Shown here piece after piece: positions 53,773-62,400 of a stretch of 64,000 nucleotides of DNA. The position numbers and the translations under genes were made by a program. The DNA comes from Erythrobacter fulvus (GTDB taxonomy: Bacteria; Pseudomonadota; Alphaproteobacteria; Sphingomonadales; Sphingomonadaceae). The notes under the pieces were generated by a model. It worked only from the letters and a program-made list of their open reading frames with translations. It ran no database searches and was not told the DNA's origin. The number at the start of each line of letters is the position of its first letter. The first letter of the stretch is position 1. The stretch covers positions 1 to 64,000 of the forward strand of contig NZ_JAQQXQ010000003.1 of the NCBI RefSeq assembly GCF_028595285.1. Direction: 5' to 3'.

Positions 53773-55666
53773 CGCTCTCCTCTGCATATTGCGGAAGCGT
53801 GAAGACGAAAGCCGCCCCTCCGCCGGGCGCGGGTTCGTACCAGATTGTCCCTCCGTGGGCCTCGATGATGGAACGGCAAATGGGCAATCCCAATCCCATG
53901 CCTTCGGACTTGGTTGTGTTGAACGGCTCGAACAGCCGCTTGACCCGATCAGGCGATATTCCGGGCCCCGTATCGATCACGGTGAAGCGCATCTGATCCG
54001 GTTGCGCCACAACCCGGACGACAACCCTGCCATCGGCATCGACTGCCTGGATCGCGTTCTTCACGAGGTTGAGGATCACCTGCTGGATCTGGACCCGGTC
54101 AACCAGAATCGGCGGCATGCCGGGTGTCGTGCACTCGACTGCGCAGGCGATATTGCGATAACGCGCGCCGGCCGCTTCGAAATAGATGGCGTCCTCGGCG
54201 AGCTTGCAAGGCTCCTCAAGCGTCTTTTCCAGTTCACCGCGCGACAGGAAGACCCGCAGGCGGCGCAGGATGTCGCCCGCCCTCAGGGTTTCCCGGCCTG
54301 CGTCCTCCAGCGCTTCCGCCAGAACCATGCGGCTGGCCGGATCGCCTTTCTTGAGGATATCTGCCGCGGTCTGGACGATATTCGCCACCGCCATCAGCGG
54401 CTGGTTGAGTTCGTGCGCGATCGTGCTCGCCAGCGTGCCCATTTCGTGGACGCGCGACATGTGCGCAAGTTCGCGCTGCAATTCCTCGAGCTTGGCTTGC
54501 GTCGCTTCCTCGTCGCTCAGATCCTGCATGAAGCCTGCTATCATGCGCTGTCCGCCGCCGATGGCTTCGGCGATCTGGAGTGCGTGCGGGAATTCCGTGC
54601 CGTCCTTGCGCTGCCCGATCAGGCGACGCTTGCGGCCCATCACCCGGCTTTCACCGCTGCGGCGATAGTGGCTCATGTAGGCATCATGCGCCGCACGATC
54701 GCGTTCGGGCATCAGCATCGAAACCGAGCGTCCCATTACCTCGCGGGCTTCGTAACCGAACATCTCCTCGGCTGCCTTGCTGAACAGCAGGATGCGGCCT
54801 TCGATGTCGATGACGACCAATGCATCCGGAATCGTCTGCATGATGGCGCGCAACAGCACTGTGTTGGCTTCAAGCGAGCGCGCCTGAAATTCCTCGTTGC
54901 TTACATCGCGCAGGATCTGTCCAAAGCCGCTGGGGAGCAGATCATCGCCCTCGATCCGCGAAATCATCACGTCGGCGCGAAAACGGACGCCGTCCTTGCG
55001 CACCCGCCATACGCGGTCGCTGAAAGTTCCGTTGCGGCGCGCCAGTTCGAGCTGCTGCAGCGGTACACCCTGCTCCCGCTCCTCCGGATCGAACAGGAAC
55101 TCATAGGTCTGGCCCAGCGCTTCGGCCTCGCTCCAGCCGGACAGGCGTTCGGCCCCCGAATTCCAGATCGTCACCTTGCCTTCCTCGTCGAGCATGCAAA
55201 GCGCGAAGCCTTCGGCATTGTCGACGAACAGCGACAATTCCTTTCGCAGCACCTTGGAACGCAGGGTCTGTTCCATCTCGGCGGTGACATTCTCGCACAC
55301 CAGCATCGCGCCGCGCACATTGCCGCGCGTGTCGCGCCATGGACCGACATGCGAACGGAACCATGTTTTGCGTGCGTCGGGCACGTTCGGAGCGGCAGGT
55401 TCGCTGGAGAAGATTTCGCCGGCAATCGCCCGTTCGAGATAGCCGCGCAGCAATTCGCAGCCGTTGGTGAACAAATCACTGCAATCGCGACCGACAGGGT
55501 CGCCGGCAGCGAAAGGGAATTGGCTGAGCCAGCGTGCATTGACCATCACGCAGCGCAGATCCGCATCGAACAACGCTATTGCGGCCGGGATCTGGTCGAT
55601 AAGCGGACCGGCCAGCCGGGTATAGGGCACCCGCCCTTGATGATCGCCTGAATCCCCCAGTTTCAT
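53759..55666 (-). CDS. PAS sensor histidine kinase, FixL-like but without heme His
   Basis: A 635-residue soluble kinase. Three PAS regions lie near residues 18-130, 145-260 and 270-385. The third closely resembles the FixL heme-PAS (MFGYEAREVMGRSVSMLMPERDRAAHDAYMSHYRR, cut here), but the FixL heme His is replaced: the segment reads GESRVMG where FixL has a His. The kinase part has the H-box AHELNQPL, the N-box NLVKNAI and G-boxes DTGPGIS and GMGLGLPI. GGGAGG precedes the ATG at 55666. It is cotranscribed with the FixJ-like regulator. The signal sensed is therefore probably not heme-bound oxygen. Confidence 0.88.
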   Translation of the reverse strand: MKLGDSGDHQGRVPYTRLAGPLIDQIPAAIALFDADLRCVMVNARWLSQFPFAAGDPVGRDCSDLFTNGCELLRGYLERAIAGEIFSSEPAAPNVPDARKTWFRSHVGPWRDTRGNVRGAMLVCENVTAEMEQTLRSKVLRKELSLFVDNAEGFALCMLDEEGKVTIWNSGAERLSGWSEAEALGQTYEFLFDPEEREQGVPLQQLELARRNGTFSDRVWRVRKDGVRFRADVMISRIEGDDLLPSGFGQILRDVSNEEFQARSLEANTVLLRAIMQTIPDALVVIDIEGRILLFSKAAEEMFGYEAREVMGRSVSMLMPERDRAAHDAYMSHYRRSGESRVMGRKRRLIGQRKDGTEFPHALQIAEAIGGGQRMIAGFMQDLSDEEATQAKLEELQRELAHMSRVHEMGTLASTIAHELNQPLMAVANIVQTAADILKKGDPASRMVLAEALEDAGRETLRAGDILRRLRVFLSRGELEKTLEEPCKLAEDAIYFEAAGARYRNIACAVECTTPGMPPILVDRVQIQQVILNLVKNAIQAVDADGRVVVRVVAQPDQMRFTVIDTGPGISPDRVKRLFEPFNTTKSEGMGLGLPICRSIIEAHGGTIWYEPAPGGGAAFVFTLPQYAEESDDAE

Positions 55667-55740
55667 CTGCCTCCCGATCACCAAGCTTAGTCGAGGTTCC
55701 GGACATGCACCAGAGATACCGGGTGCGCATGAAGCGGCAT

Positions 55741-55754
55741 CCGTAAATATACGG
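55741..55754. promoter_or_regulatory. 14-bp palindrome upstream of the FixL-like gene
   Basis: CCGTA-AATA-TACGG with perfect five-base arms, 74 bases before the kinase start and 121 bases before the divergent lipoprotein gene. It fits the CSGTA-N4-TACSG pattern also seen before hsp20, suggesting autoregulation. Confidence 0.55.
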
Positions 55755-55875
55755 AAGGACACGAACTGATCGCGCCATTCCTTCCGACACCTATTCGGGA
55801 ATTACCGGATTTCGCGCTGGTCCATGCCCGCCAACATCGGCTCCGGGATCGTGACCCGTAGAAAAGGGACGTGCG

Positions 55876-56454
55876 ATGAAACAGTTCATTGGGCCGGCAT
55901 TGTTGGCCTGTGCCGCAGTAGTACTGACCAATTGTTCGCAGGCGACGCCGTACCAGCCCGAATCCGCTTCAAGCGCGATCCATGGCGGATATTCGCACGA
56001 ACAGATTGCCCCCGACCTGTTCCGCGTGCGTTTCCACGGCAATTCGCTGACCTCTCGCGAAACGGTCGAGGCCTATCTGCTCTATCGCGCAGCCGAACTT
56101 ACGGTCGAACAGGGCGGGACCTGGTTCAGGCTGCTGGACCGCGAAACCGAACACACCGTCACCCGCGAGATCCGCCGCGATCCGCTCTATCGCCCCTGGT
56201 ATGGCACCAATTACGGCTATTGGTTGCCATACTGGAGTTATCGGGTGCGTGGCGGCGGCTGGCTCTATTACGATCCCTGGCATGCCGATCCGTTCTGGGC
56301 CGACCGGTTCGACAGCCGCGAGATCGAGGAATTCGAGGCAAGCGCCGATATCAGGATCGGGCGCGGCCCTGTCCCGACCGATGATACGCGGGTTTATGAT
56401 GCGCGCCGAGTGATGGCCGATATCGGGCCGCGGGTGGTGCGGCCCAAGGGCTGA
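55876..56454 (+). CDS. Lipoprotein of unknown function
   Basis: A 192-residue protein with a signal peptide ending in the lipobox LTNCSQ (Cys near residue 20). The mature part has SHEQIAPDLFRVRFHGNSLTSRETVEAYLLYRAAELTVEQG, cut here into the first conserved block shared with alphaproteobacterial CC0125-type lipoproteins, and a Tyr/Trp-rich stretch (YRPWYGTNYGYWLPYW). It is divergent from the FixL-like kinase gene. Function unknown; envelope location inferred. Confidence 0.82.
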   Translation: MKQFIGPALLACAAVVLTNCSQATPYQPESASSAIHGGYSHEQIAPDLFRVRFHGNSLTSRETVEAYLLYRAAELTVEQGGTWFRLLDRETEHTVTREIRRDPLYRPWYGTNYGYWLPYWSYRVRGGGWLYYDPWHADPFWADRFDSREIEEFEASADIRIGRGPVPTDDTRVYDARRVMADIGPRVVRPKG

Positions 56455-56472
56455 CGGCCTAGCCGTCAGCCC
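56448..56472. terminator. Hairpin over the convergent lipoprotein/phosphoribosyltransferase stops
   Basis: A perfect 11-bp stem (GGGCTGACGGC, loop CTA, complement) that includes both stop codons. No T-run follows, so it may act as a bidirectional block or RNA-stabilising stem rather than a classical terminator. A second perfect hairpin follows immediately. Confidence 0.55.
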
Positions 56473-57131
56473 TCCGCCTGCTTGCGCGCCAGCGCAAGCA
56501 GGCGGATCACCTCGGCATCGGTGGTTTGCGAAAAATCGCGGTAATGCTGGCCTACCGACAGGAAGGGTTCGGGCATGGCGAGCACCACCATCTCGTCGCA
56601 GAGCGGTTGCAGACGTCGGAATGTGTCGCGCGCGGCGACCGGCACACCTGCCACCAATCGTGCTGCTCCGGCCATGCGCGCGCCGCGGATGGCCGCGGTA
56701 ATGGTCGCGCCGGTGGCAATCCCGTCATCCACGATGATCACCGTCCGCCCGGCAATGTGCGGCTTGTGCCGTTTTCCGACATAAGCATGACGGCGTCGTT
56801 CCAGCTCCGCGATCTGCGCGCGCTTTTCCTGCTCGAGATAGACGTTGCCCGGCGCGAACAGCTTGCTCGTTTCCGGATTGAGCACAAGTTGCGGTTCTTC
56901 CCCGTCGACCACCGCGCCGATCGCGAATTCGCTATTGCCCGGCGCGCCGAGCTTGCGCACCATTAGCAGATCAAGCTCCGCGTCGAGCGCGGTGGCAATT
57001 TCGAATGCCACGGGCACACCGCCCCGCGGCAGGGCAAGTACCAGCGGATTATCGGCCTGAAGATGCATCAACTGCGCGGCCAGCAGCTTGCCCGCCGTTC
57101 TGCGGTCGGCAAGGGGGAGCGGCGTTGTCAT
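56466..57131 (-). CDS. Phosphoribosyltransferase-family protein
   Basis: A 221-residue type I PRTase-fold protein. The PRPP-binding motif VIIVDDGIATGATITA is near residues 129-144, preceded by LALPRGGVPVAFEIA near the N-terminus. Such stand-alone proteins often sit in stress or low-oxygen islands; the base acceptor is not known and it may act as a regulator. The last codons form a perfect hairpin (56476-56503). It converges on the lipoprotein gene. Confidence 0.87.
   Translation of the reverse strand: MTTPLPLADRRTAGKLLAAQLMHLQADNPLVLALPRGGVPVAFEIATALDAELDLLMVRKLGAPGNSEFAIGAVVDGEEPQLVLNPETSKLFAPGNVYLEQEKRAQIAELERRRHAYVGKRHKPHIAGRTVIIVDDGIATGATITAAIRGARMAGAARLVAGVPVAARDTFRRLQPLCDEMVVLAMPEPFLSVGQHYRDFSQTTDAEVIRLLALARKQAEG
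56476..56503. repeat. Second perfect hairpin inside the phosphoribosyltransferase 3' end
   Basis: GCCTGCTTGCGC (56476-56487) pairs perfectly with GCGCAAGCAGGC (56492-56503) around GCCA. It lies in the coding sequence of the phosphoribosyltransferase and directly abuts the hairpin at 56448-56472. Confidence 0.6.
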
Positions 57132-57535
57132 GCGCCGCTCCGTAATCCTTGTCGGCGACCCAACGAGCCGGCTTCCTGCACTTCGAACAGGCGACTACCG
57201 GCCCCGGGGCAAAGGACGTCGTTATGGCGGAGCAATTGCGAGCACATGGACAGGGCGACTTCGTTGTTTTCCTGAAAAATCTGCATGAGGACACGGCCTG
57301 CTGTGTGAATATGCTCCAACCGTGCGGCTTCGCGCACTTGGGTTAACTACGAGGCGTCGGCCGGAATGTTACAGGCCCAGTGGTTCGACGCTGCCATAAA
57401 GGGTCGTTGCGAGCGGCCACTCCAACGCCAGTTATCCGTCGGGATGATGCCTTGGCGGCGTTGCATCCGGAGAATTGCGGGGCGCAGCCGCTATGCGCCG
57501 TCGTCAAACTGCGCGGCAGGAAGGGGAAGATTCGG

Positions 57536-57898
57536 ATGCCGCACGCGCTCATCATTGACGAGAACATCGCCATCAGTCGGGCGATCAAACACTATCTGGC
57601 GGGGCTTGGTTTCGGCTCCTTCGATCTGACCTGGACCGAACAGCAGGCATTGGCGGCGGCGCGGCGGTGCAAGCCCGACCTTATCGTCATCGGCGACGAC
57701 ATCGAATTCGGTTGTGTCATGCGTGCGGCGAGGCGCATTTCGGGCGATGGCAGCATCCCGGTGCTGATGGTGAGCGGCGATCCGGCCCGCGCCTCGGGCA
57801 AGCTGACGCGCGCCAGCAGCTATGAAGGCCCGTTCCGGATAAACCAGATTGAGGAAGCCGTAGACCTCGCCCTGAATGGCCGTGCTGGATTAAACTAG
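57536..57898 (+). CDS. Degenerate receiver-domain protein
   Basis: A 120-residue CheY-like fold. The start ALIIDENIAISRAIKHYL keeps one acidic residue of the phosphorylation pocket, and PDLIVIGDDIEFG sits where the phospho-acceptor should be but is altered (Gly before DD). The conserved Lys of KP is missing (EGPF). It is therefore likely a pseudo-receiver that may bind a partner without being phosphorylated. The start at 57536 follows GGAAGGGGAAG. It overlaps the convergent host-attachment-type gene by four bases at its end. Confidence 0.75.
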   Translation: MPHALIIDENIAISRAIKHYLAGLGFGSFDLTWTEQQALAAARRCKPDLIVIGDDIEFGCVMRAARRISGDGSIPVLMVSGDPARASGKLTRASSYEGPFRINQIEEAVDLALNGRAGLN

Positions 57899-58350
57899 CG
57901 CGCGGCCGGGAACTCAGCCAGAGCGAGATAGTCGGTGATGTCCCCAACCGTCATCGCTGTGAGATCCTTGTCGAATTCGGTCAGCAGCAGCTTGGTGATG
58001 TCCTGCGGGTAATGCTGCCTGAGATGCCCGAGCGACACCGGATCGGCGGCAATGATGATGCCCGGCGTGTCCTTCGTCACATGGCTTTCCAGCGCGGCGG
58101 AGGCGGAGGCGAGAAATGCGCGCTCACGCTCCGCGTGTGGATCGCGGTTGTCATAGGCGCTGCGCGCAGGCGAATGGCTTTCGAAGGCGCGCCCCGGCGC
58201 ATCGGCAAACAGGTCGCGATTGGCCGGAGCGGGATTGTCGCGGTGCTCGATCACCGCAAGCTTGGGCGAAACCGCATCGCCGTCATTGCGCATCAGCATC
58301 ATCCGGCCACCGTCGGCAACCAGTACGAGAACATCTTTCGGCAGGATCAT
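57895..58350 (-). CDS. Host-attachment-type protein
   Basis: A 151-residue protein of the host-attachment family (PF10116-like): LVLVADGGRMMLMRN at the start, ERERAFLASASAALESHV in the middle and DITDYLALAEFP at the end. Proteins of this family are named after plant or bacterial attachment in Agrobacterium, but the cellular role is unclear. GGGGAAA precedes the ATG at 58350. A degenerate copy of the GTA-N4-TAC palindrome lies 82 bases upstream. Confidence 0.82.
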   Translation of the reverse strand: MILPKDVLVLVADGGRMMLMRNDGDAVSPKLAVIEHRDNPAPANRDLFADAPGRAFESHSPARSAYDNRDPHAERERAFLASASAALESHVTKDTPGIIIAADPVSLGHLRQHYPQDITKLLLTEFDKDLTAMTVGDITDYLALAEFPAAR

Positions 58351-58431
58351 TTGCGTTTCCCCATGACAGCAAGGCCCGAACATGATCGGCCGGCTGACAG
58401 CACTCTGCCGCTCCCGGGTTCTGCGCGCGCT

Positions 58432-58445
58432 CCGTAATTGCACTG
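58432..58445. promoter_or_regulatory. Degenerate copy of the GTA-N4-TAC palindrome
   Basis: CCGTA-ATTG-CACTG. The left half is perfect, the right half has two changes. It lies 82 bases before the host-attachment-type gene, a distance like that of the sites before hsp20 and fixL. Weak on its own. Confidence 0.25.
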
Positions 58446-58581
58446 ATCCCAACTGCCGTGATCAGATCGCGACCGTTCAACGGTGCGTCACTCGATGAAC
58501 GGCATGCGTCATCCTGCGAAGGGTGCTTTCGCTTGCCGAGACAGGCGTTAAGCTGGACGCTCGCAGCACAGGGGGACCATC

Positions 58582-59475
58582 ATGCTCGAACTCGCCGGCG
58601 TCAGCCACGTCTATCCCAACGGCACGCGTGCGCTCGACAATGTCACTTTGTCGATCCCGCGCGGAATGTTCGGGCTGCTGGGGCCGAACGGCGCTGGGAA
58701 ATCTACCCTGATGCGCACCATCGCCGGGCTGCAAGCCCCGACGTCGGGCAGCATCCGTTTCGGCGATATCGACGTGCTGGCCGAACCCGACATGCTGCGC
58801 CGTACCCTCGGCTATCTGCCGCAAGATTTCGGTGTCTACCCGCGCATCTCGGCCTACCGGATGCTCGATCACATGGCGGTTCTGAAGGGTGTCGGGAACG
58901 CGGGCGAGCGGCGCGAGCTTGTCGAACACCTGCTCAACCAGACCAACCTGTGGGCAGTGCGCGGCAAGGCGATTGCCGGCTTTTCGGGCGGGATGCGTCA
59001 GCGTTTCGGTATCGCGCAGGCGCTGATTGGCAATCCCGAACTGATCATTGTCGACGAACCGACGGCAGGCCTCGATCCGGAAGAACGCAACCGCTTTCTC
59101 AACCTTCTGGCCGGGATCGGCGAGAACGTAGTGGTGATCCTGTCGACCCATATCGTCGACGACGTGGCCGATCTGTGCCCGCGTATGGCGGTGCTTGCTG
59201 CCGGACGGGTGCAGCTGGAAGGTTCTCCGCGCGAACTGATCGGCTCCATCGCCGGGCGTGTCTGGCAACGCACCATCCCGCACACCGGTCTGGCCGAAAT
59301 GCAGGCTGCCCACGAGGTTATCTCGCACCGCTTCTTCGCGGGCGAAATTATCGTTCATGTGCTGGCCGACAGCCAGCCCGAAGGCTTTGCGCCGGTCGTC
59401 GGCGGGCTTGAGGACGTCTATTTCGCAACGCTGGCGGAAACCCGCCGCCCTGCCACCGCCGCTGCCGCGGCTTGA
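58582..59475 (+). CDS. ABC transporter ATP-binding protein
   Basis: A 297-residue ABC ATPase. Walker A GPNGAGKST is near residues 35-43, the Q-loop LPQDFGV near 81-87, the signature FSGGMRQRFGIAQAL near 135-149 and Walker B LIIVDEPTAGLDPEE near 155-169. It drives the fused permease/peptidase encoded 14 bases downstream. Cargo unknown; transport of a peptide or lipid is a guess. Confidence 0.93.
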   Translation: MLELAGVSHVYPNGTRALDNVTLSIPRGMFGLLGPNGAGKSTLMRTIAGLQAPTSGSIRFGDIDVLAEPDMLRRTLGYLPQDFGVYPRISAYRMLDHMAVLKGVGNAGERRELVEHLLNQTNLWAVRGKAIAGFSGGMRQRFGIAQALIGNPELIIVDEPTAGLDPEERNRFLNLLAGIGENVVVILSTHIVDDVADLCPRMAVLAAGRVQLEGSPRELIGSIAGRVWQRTIPHTGLAEMQAAHEVISHRFFAGEIIVHVLADSQPEGFAPVVGGLEDVYFATLAETRRPATAAAAA

Positions 59476-59489
59476 GAGGAGCGCGCCCC

Positions 59490-62400
59490 ATGCTGACCGC
59501 TTCGCTCGCGGCGTTTGAACTGCGTTACCAGCTCCGCAATCCCGTATTCTGGGTATCGGTCGCGATATTCTTCCTGCTCGGCTTCGGCATTTCCGCCAGC
59601 GCCAATGTCAGCATCGGCACGCCCGGCGCGGTGCACGAGAATTCGCCCTATGCCGTCACCATCGCAACCGCGCTGTTGGGGTTGTTCTACCTGTTTGTGA
59701 TCACCTCCTTCGTCGCCAATGCGGTGGTGCGGGACGATACGACCGGCTTCGGTCCGATGATCCGCGCCACCCCCGTGGGGCGTTCGAGTTTCCTGGCCGG
59801 ACGCTTCCTTGGCGGGCTGGGGATAGCGACGCTTGGGTATACGGCGGTGCCGCTCGGCATCGCGATCGGATCGGCCATGCCGTGGGTCGATCCCGAGACA
59901 GTCGGCCCCGGGGGTTTTGTCACCTATGCCTGGCCGTTCCTGGTCATTGCCATTCCCAATCTGATCCTGTCCTCGGCGCTGCTGTTCAGCCTCGCGACGA
60001 TGACCCGGTCGATGCTGGCGAGCTATATCGGGGTGCTGATCCTTGTGATGGGTTATCTCGCCGTCAACGTGGTGCTGTCGGCGAAGCCCGAATATCAGGA
60101 CGCGGTCGCCCGGTTCGAGCCGCTGGCCGTGGGCGCTATCGGCGAGGTGTCGCGGTATTGGACCGCAGCGGACATGAACACCCGGCTGATCCCGCTTGAG
60201 GGTAACCTGCTGATCAACCGCGCGCTGGCGCTGGTATGGAGTGCGCTGTTTCTCGCCGTCGCCTGGTGGCGTTTCAGCATGACCGAGCGCGCCCCTTCGC
60301 GCTGGCGCCAGCGGCGGCTTGCCAAGCAGGCCCGTCGCACGGCCAAGGCGGAGACTGCGCTCCCGCAGGCGCTCGCGGGGCCTGTACACCGCAGCTTCGG
60401 GGCAAGCCATGCCGCGCGCAGCTTCTGGCGGCGACTGAAGATAGAGACGCTGCTGGTTGTGAAGAGCCCGGGGCTGATCGTCCTGTTGCTGATCGCGCTC
60501 GCCTTCACCACGCTCAACCTTGCCCTCTCGCAGACCTCCTACGGCACTGCCTCCTATCCGCTGACCGCCGATGTCGTGACCACGGTTATCGGCAGCATGA
60601 GCCTGTTCACGCTGATTGTTTCGGTGTTCTACGGCGGAGAGCTGGTGTGGCGGGAACGCGACGTGAAAATCAACGAGATCATCGACGCGACTCCGGCCCC
60701 CGGCTGGGCCATGTTCATTCCCAAGATCCTCGCAATCTTCGTCGTGCTGCTGGCGATGTCGCTGGCCGGGATGCTTGCGGGCCTGATCTACCAGGCGGTG
60801 CTGGGGGCAAAGAGCATCGATCTCGGGCTCTATCTCGTCTCCTACGTCATGCCGCAGAGCATCGATCTGCTGCTGATCGCGGTGCTGGCGGTGTTCTTCC
60901 AGGTCCTCAGCCCCAACAAATATGTGGGCTGGGGGGTGATGCTGGTGTGGTTCGTCAGCCGTATCTTCCTGAGCAATCTCGGCTATTCGAACATGCTCTA
61001 CATGTTCGGCGGCGGCCCGGGCGAGCCGCTGTCCGACATGAACGGCACCGGCGGTTTCTGGGTCGGCGGGCTGATCGCACGGGCTTACTGGGGCGCGTTC
61101 GGCGTGCTTCTGCTGGTGCTGGCGCATTGGGCCTGGCCGCGCGGCACGGTGGTGGCGGTGCTGCCGCGGCTGAAGCGGATGGGCAAGCGCATGACGCTTG
61201 CCTCGGGCAGTGTCGCGCTGGCGGCAGTGGGCGGAATGATCGGCACGGGGCTGGTCATCCATCACAATATCAAAGTGCTGAATGAATATCAGACCGCCGA
61301 CGAGCGCGAGGCGCAAACCGCCGAGTTCGAGCGCAAATATCTCAAATACGAAAAGCTGCCCCGCCCGGTAGTGACCGACGTCGCCTTTGATGTTGCGATC
61401 TTCCCGGACGAACGCCGGATGACCGTGACAGGGCATTATGACCTGCGCAACGACACCAATGCTCCGATTGCCGAAGTGCATGTACGGCAGGGCGATTCCT
61501 CGGTCGAATTTACCCGACTGGTGCTGGCCGGAGCGGCGCTTGCCAGCCATGACAAGACTCACGGCTATCGCATCTATCGCTTCGACACGCCGCTGGCGCC
61601 GGGGGGCACTACGCGGCTCGACTTTGCCTCGCAGGTCTGGCGGCGCGGCTTTGCCAATCGGTCGGCGGCGACCGACATTGTCGACAACGGCACCTTCGTG
61701 AACAACTTCACCTTTGCGCCGATCATCGGAATGGACCGCCGCGGATTGCTGCAGGACCGCACCGTGCGGCGGCGGCAGGGGCTGCCCGACGAGCTGCGCA
61801 CGGCGAAGCTCGAGGACACCGCGGCACAGCGCGAAAACTATATCCATGCCGACTGGGTCAATTCGCGCATCACCATCAGCACATCGGCGGATCAGGCGCC
61901 GATCGCGCCGGGCAACAAGCTTTCCGACGAAGTGCGGGGCGATCGCCGCATCGCGGTGTTCCGAAGCCCGGCGCCGATCCTCAACTTCTTCTCGGTGCAA
62001 TCGGCCCGCTATGCCGAGGCGACCGACCGCTTCGGCGATATCGAGCTGGCGGTCTACCACGATCCGCGCCACGACTGGAACGTGCCGGCGATGCTGAAGG
62101 CTATGAAGGCGTCGCTGGGCTATTACACCGCCAATTTCGGCCCCTACCAGTTCGGCTATGCGCGGATCATCGAATTTCCGGGCTATGCCAGCTTCGCTCA
62201 GGCCTTTGCCGGGACGATGCCCTATTCTGAAAGCATCGGCTTTGCCGCGGATGTGCGCGATCCGGACACGATCGATTACGTGTCCTACGTTACCGCGCAT
62301 GAACTGGGGCACCAGTACTGGGCGCACCAGATCGTTGGCGGGGACATGCAGGGATCGACCCTGCTTTCGGAAACGCTGGCGCAATACAGCGCGCTGATGG

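Noticed and set aside
53741..55651. Plus-strand frame of 636 codons opposite the histidine kinase
   Set aside because: Antisense shadow with Leu/Arg/His-rich composition; the kinase has all catalytic boxes.
53759..55666. Calling the kinase an oxygen-sensing FixL
   Set aside because: The heme-ligand His is missing, so only FixL-like is used.
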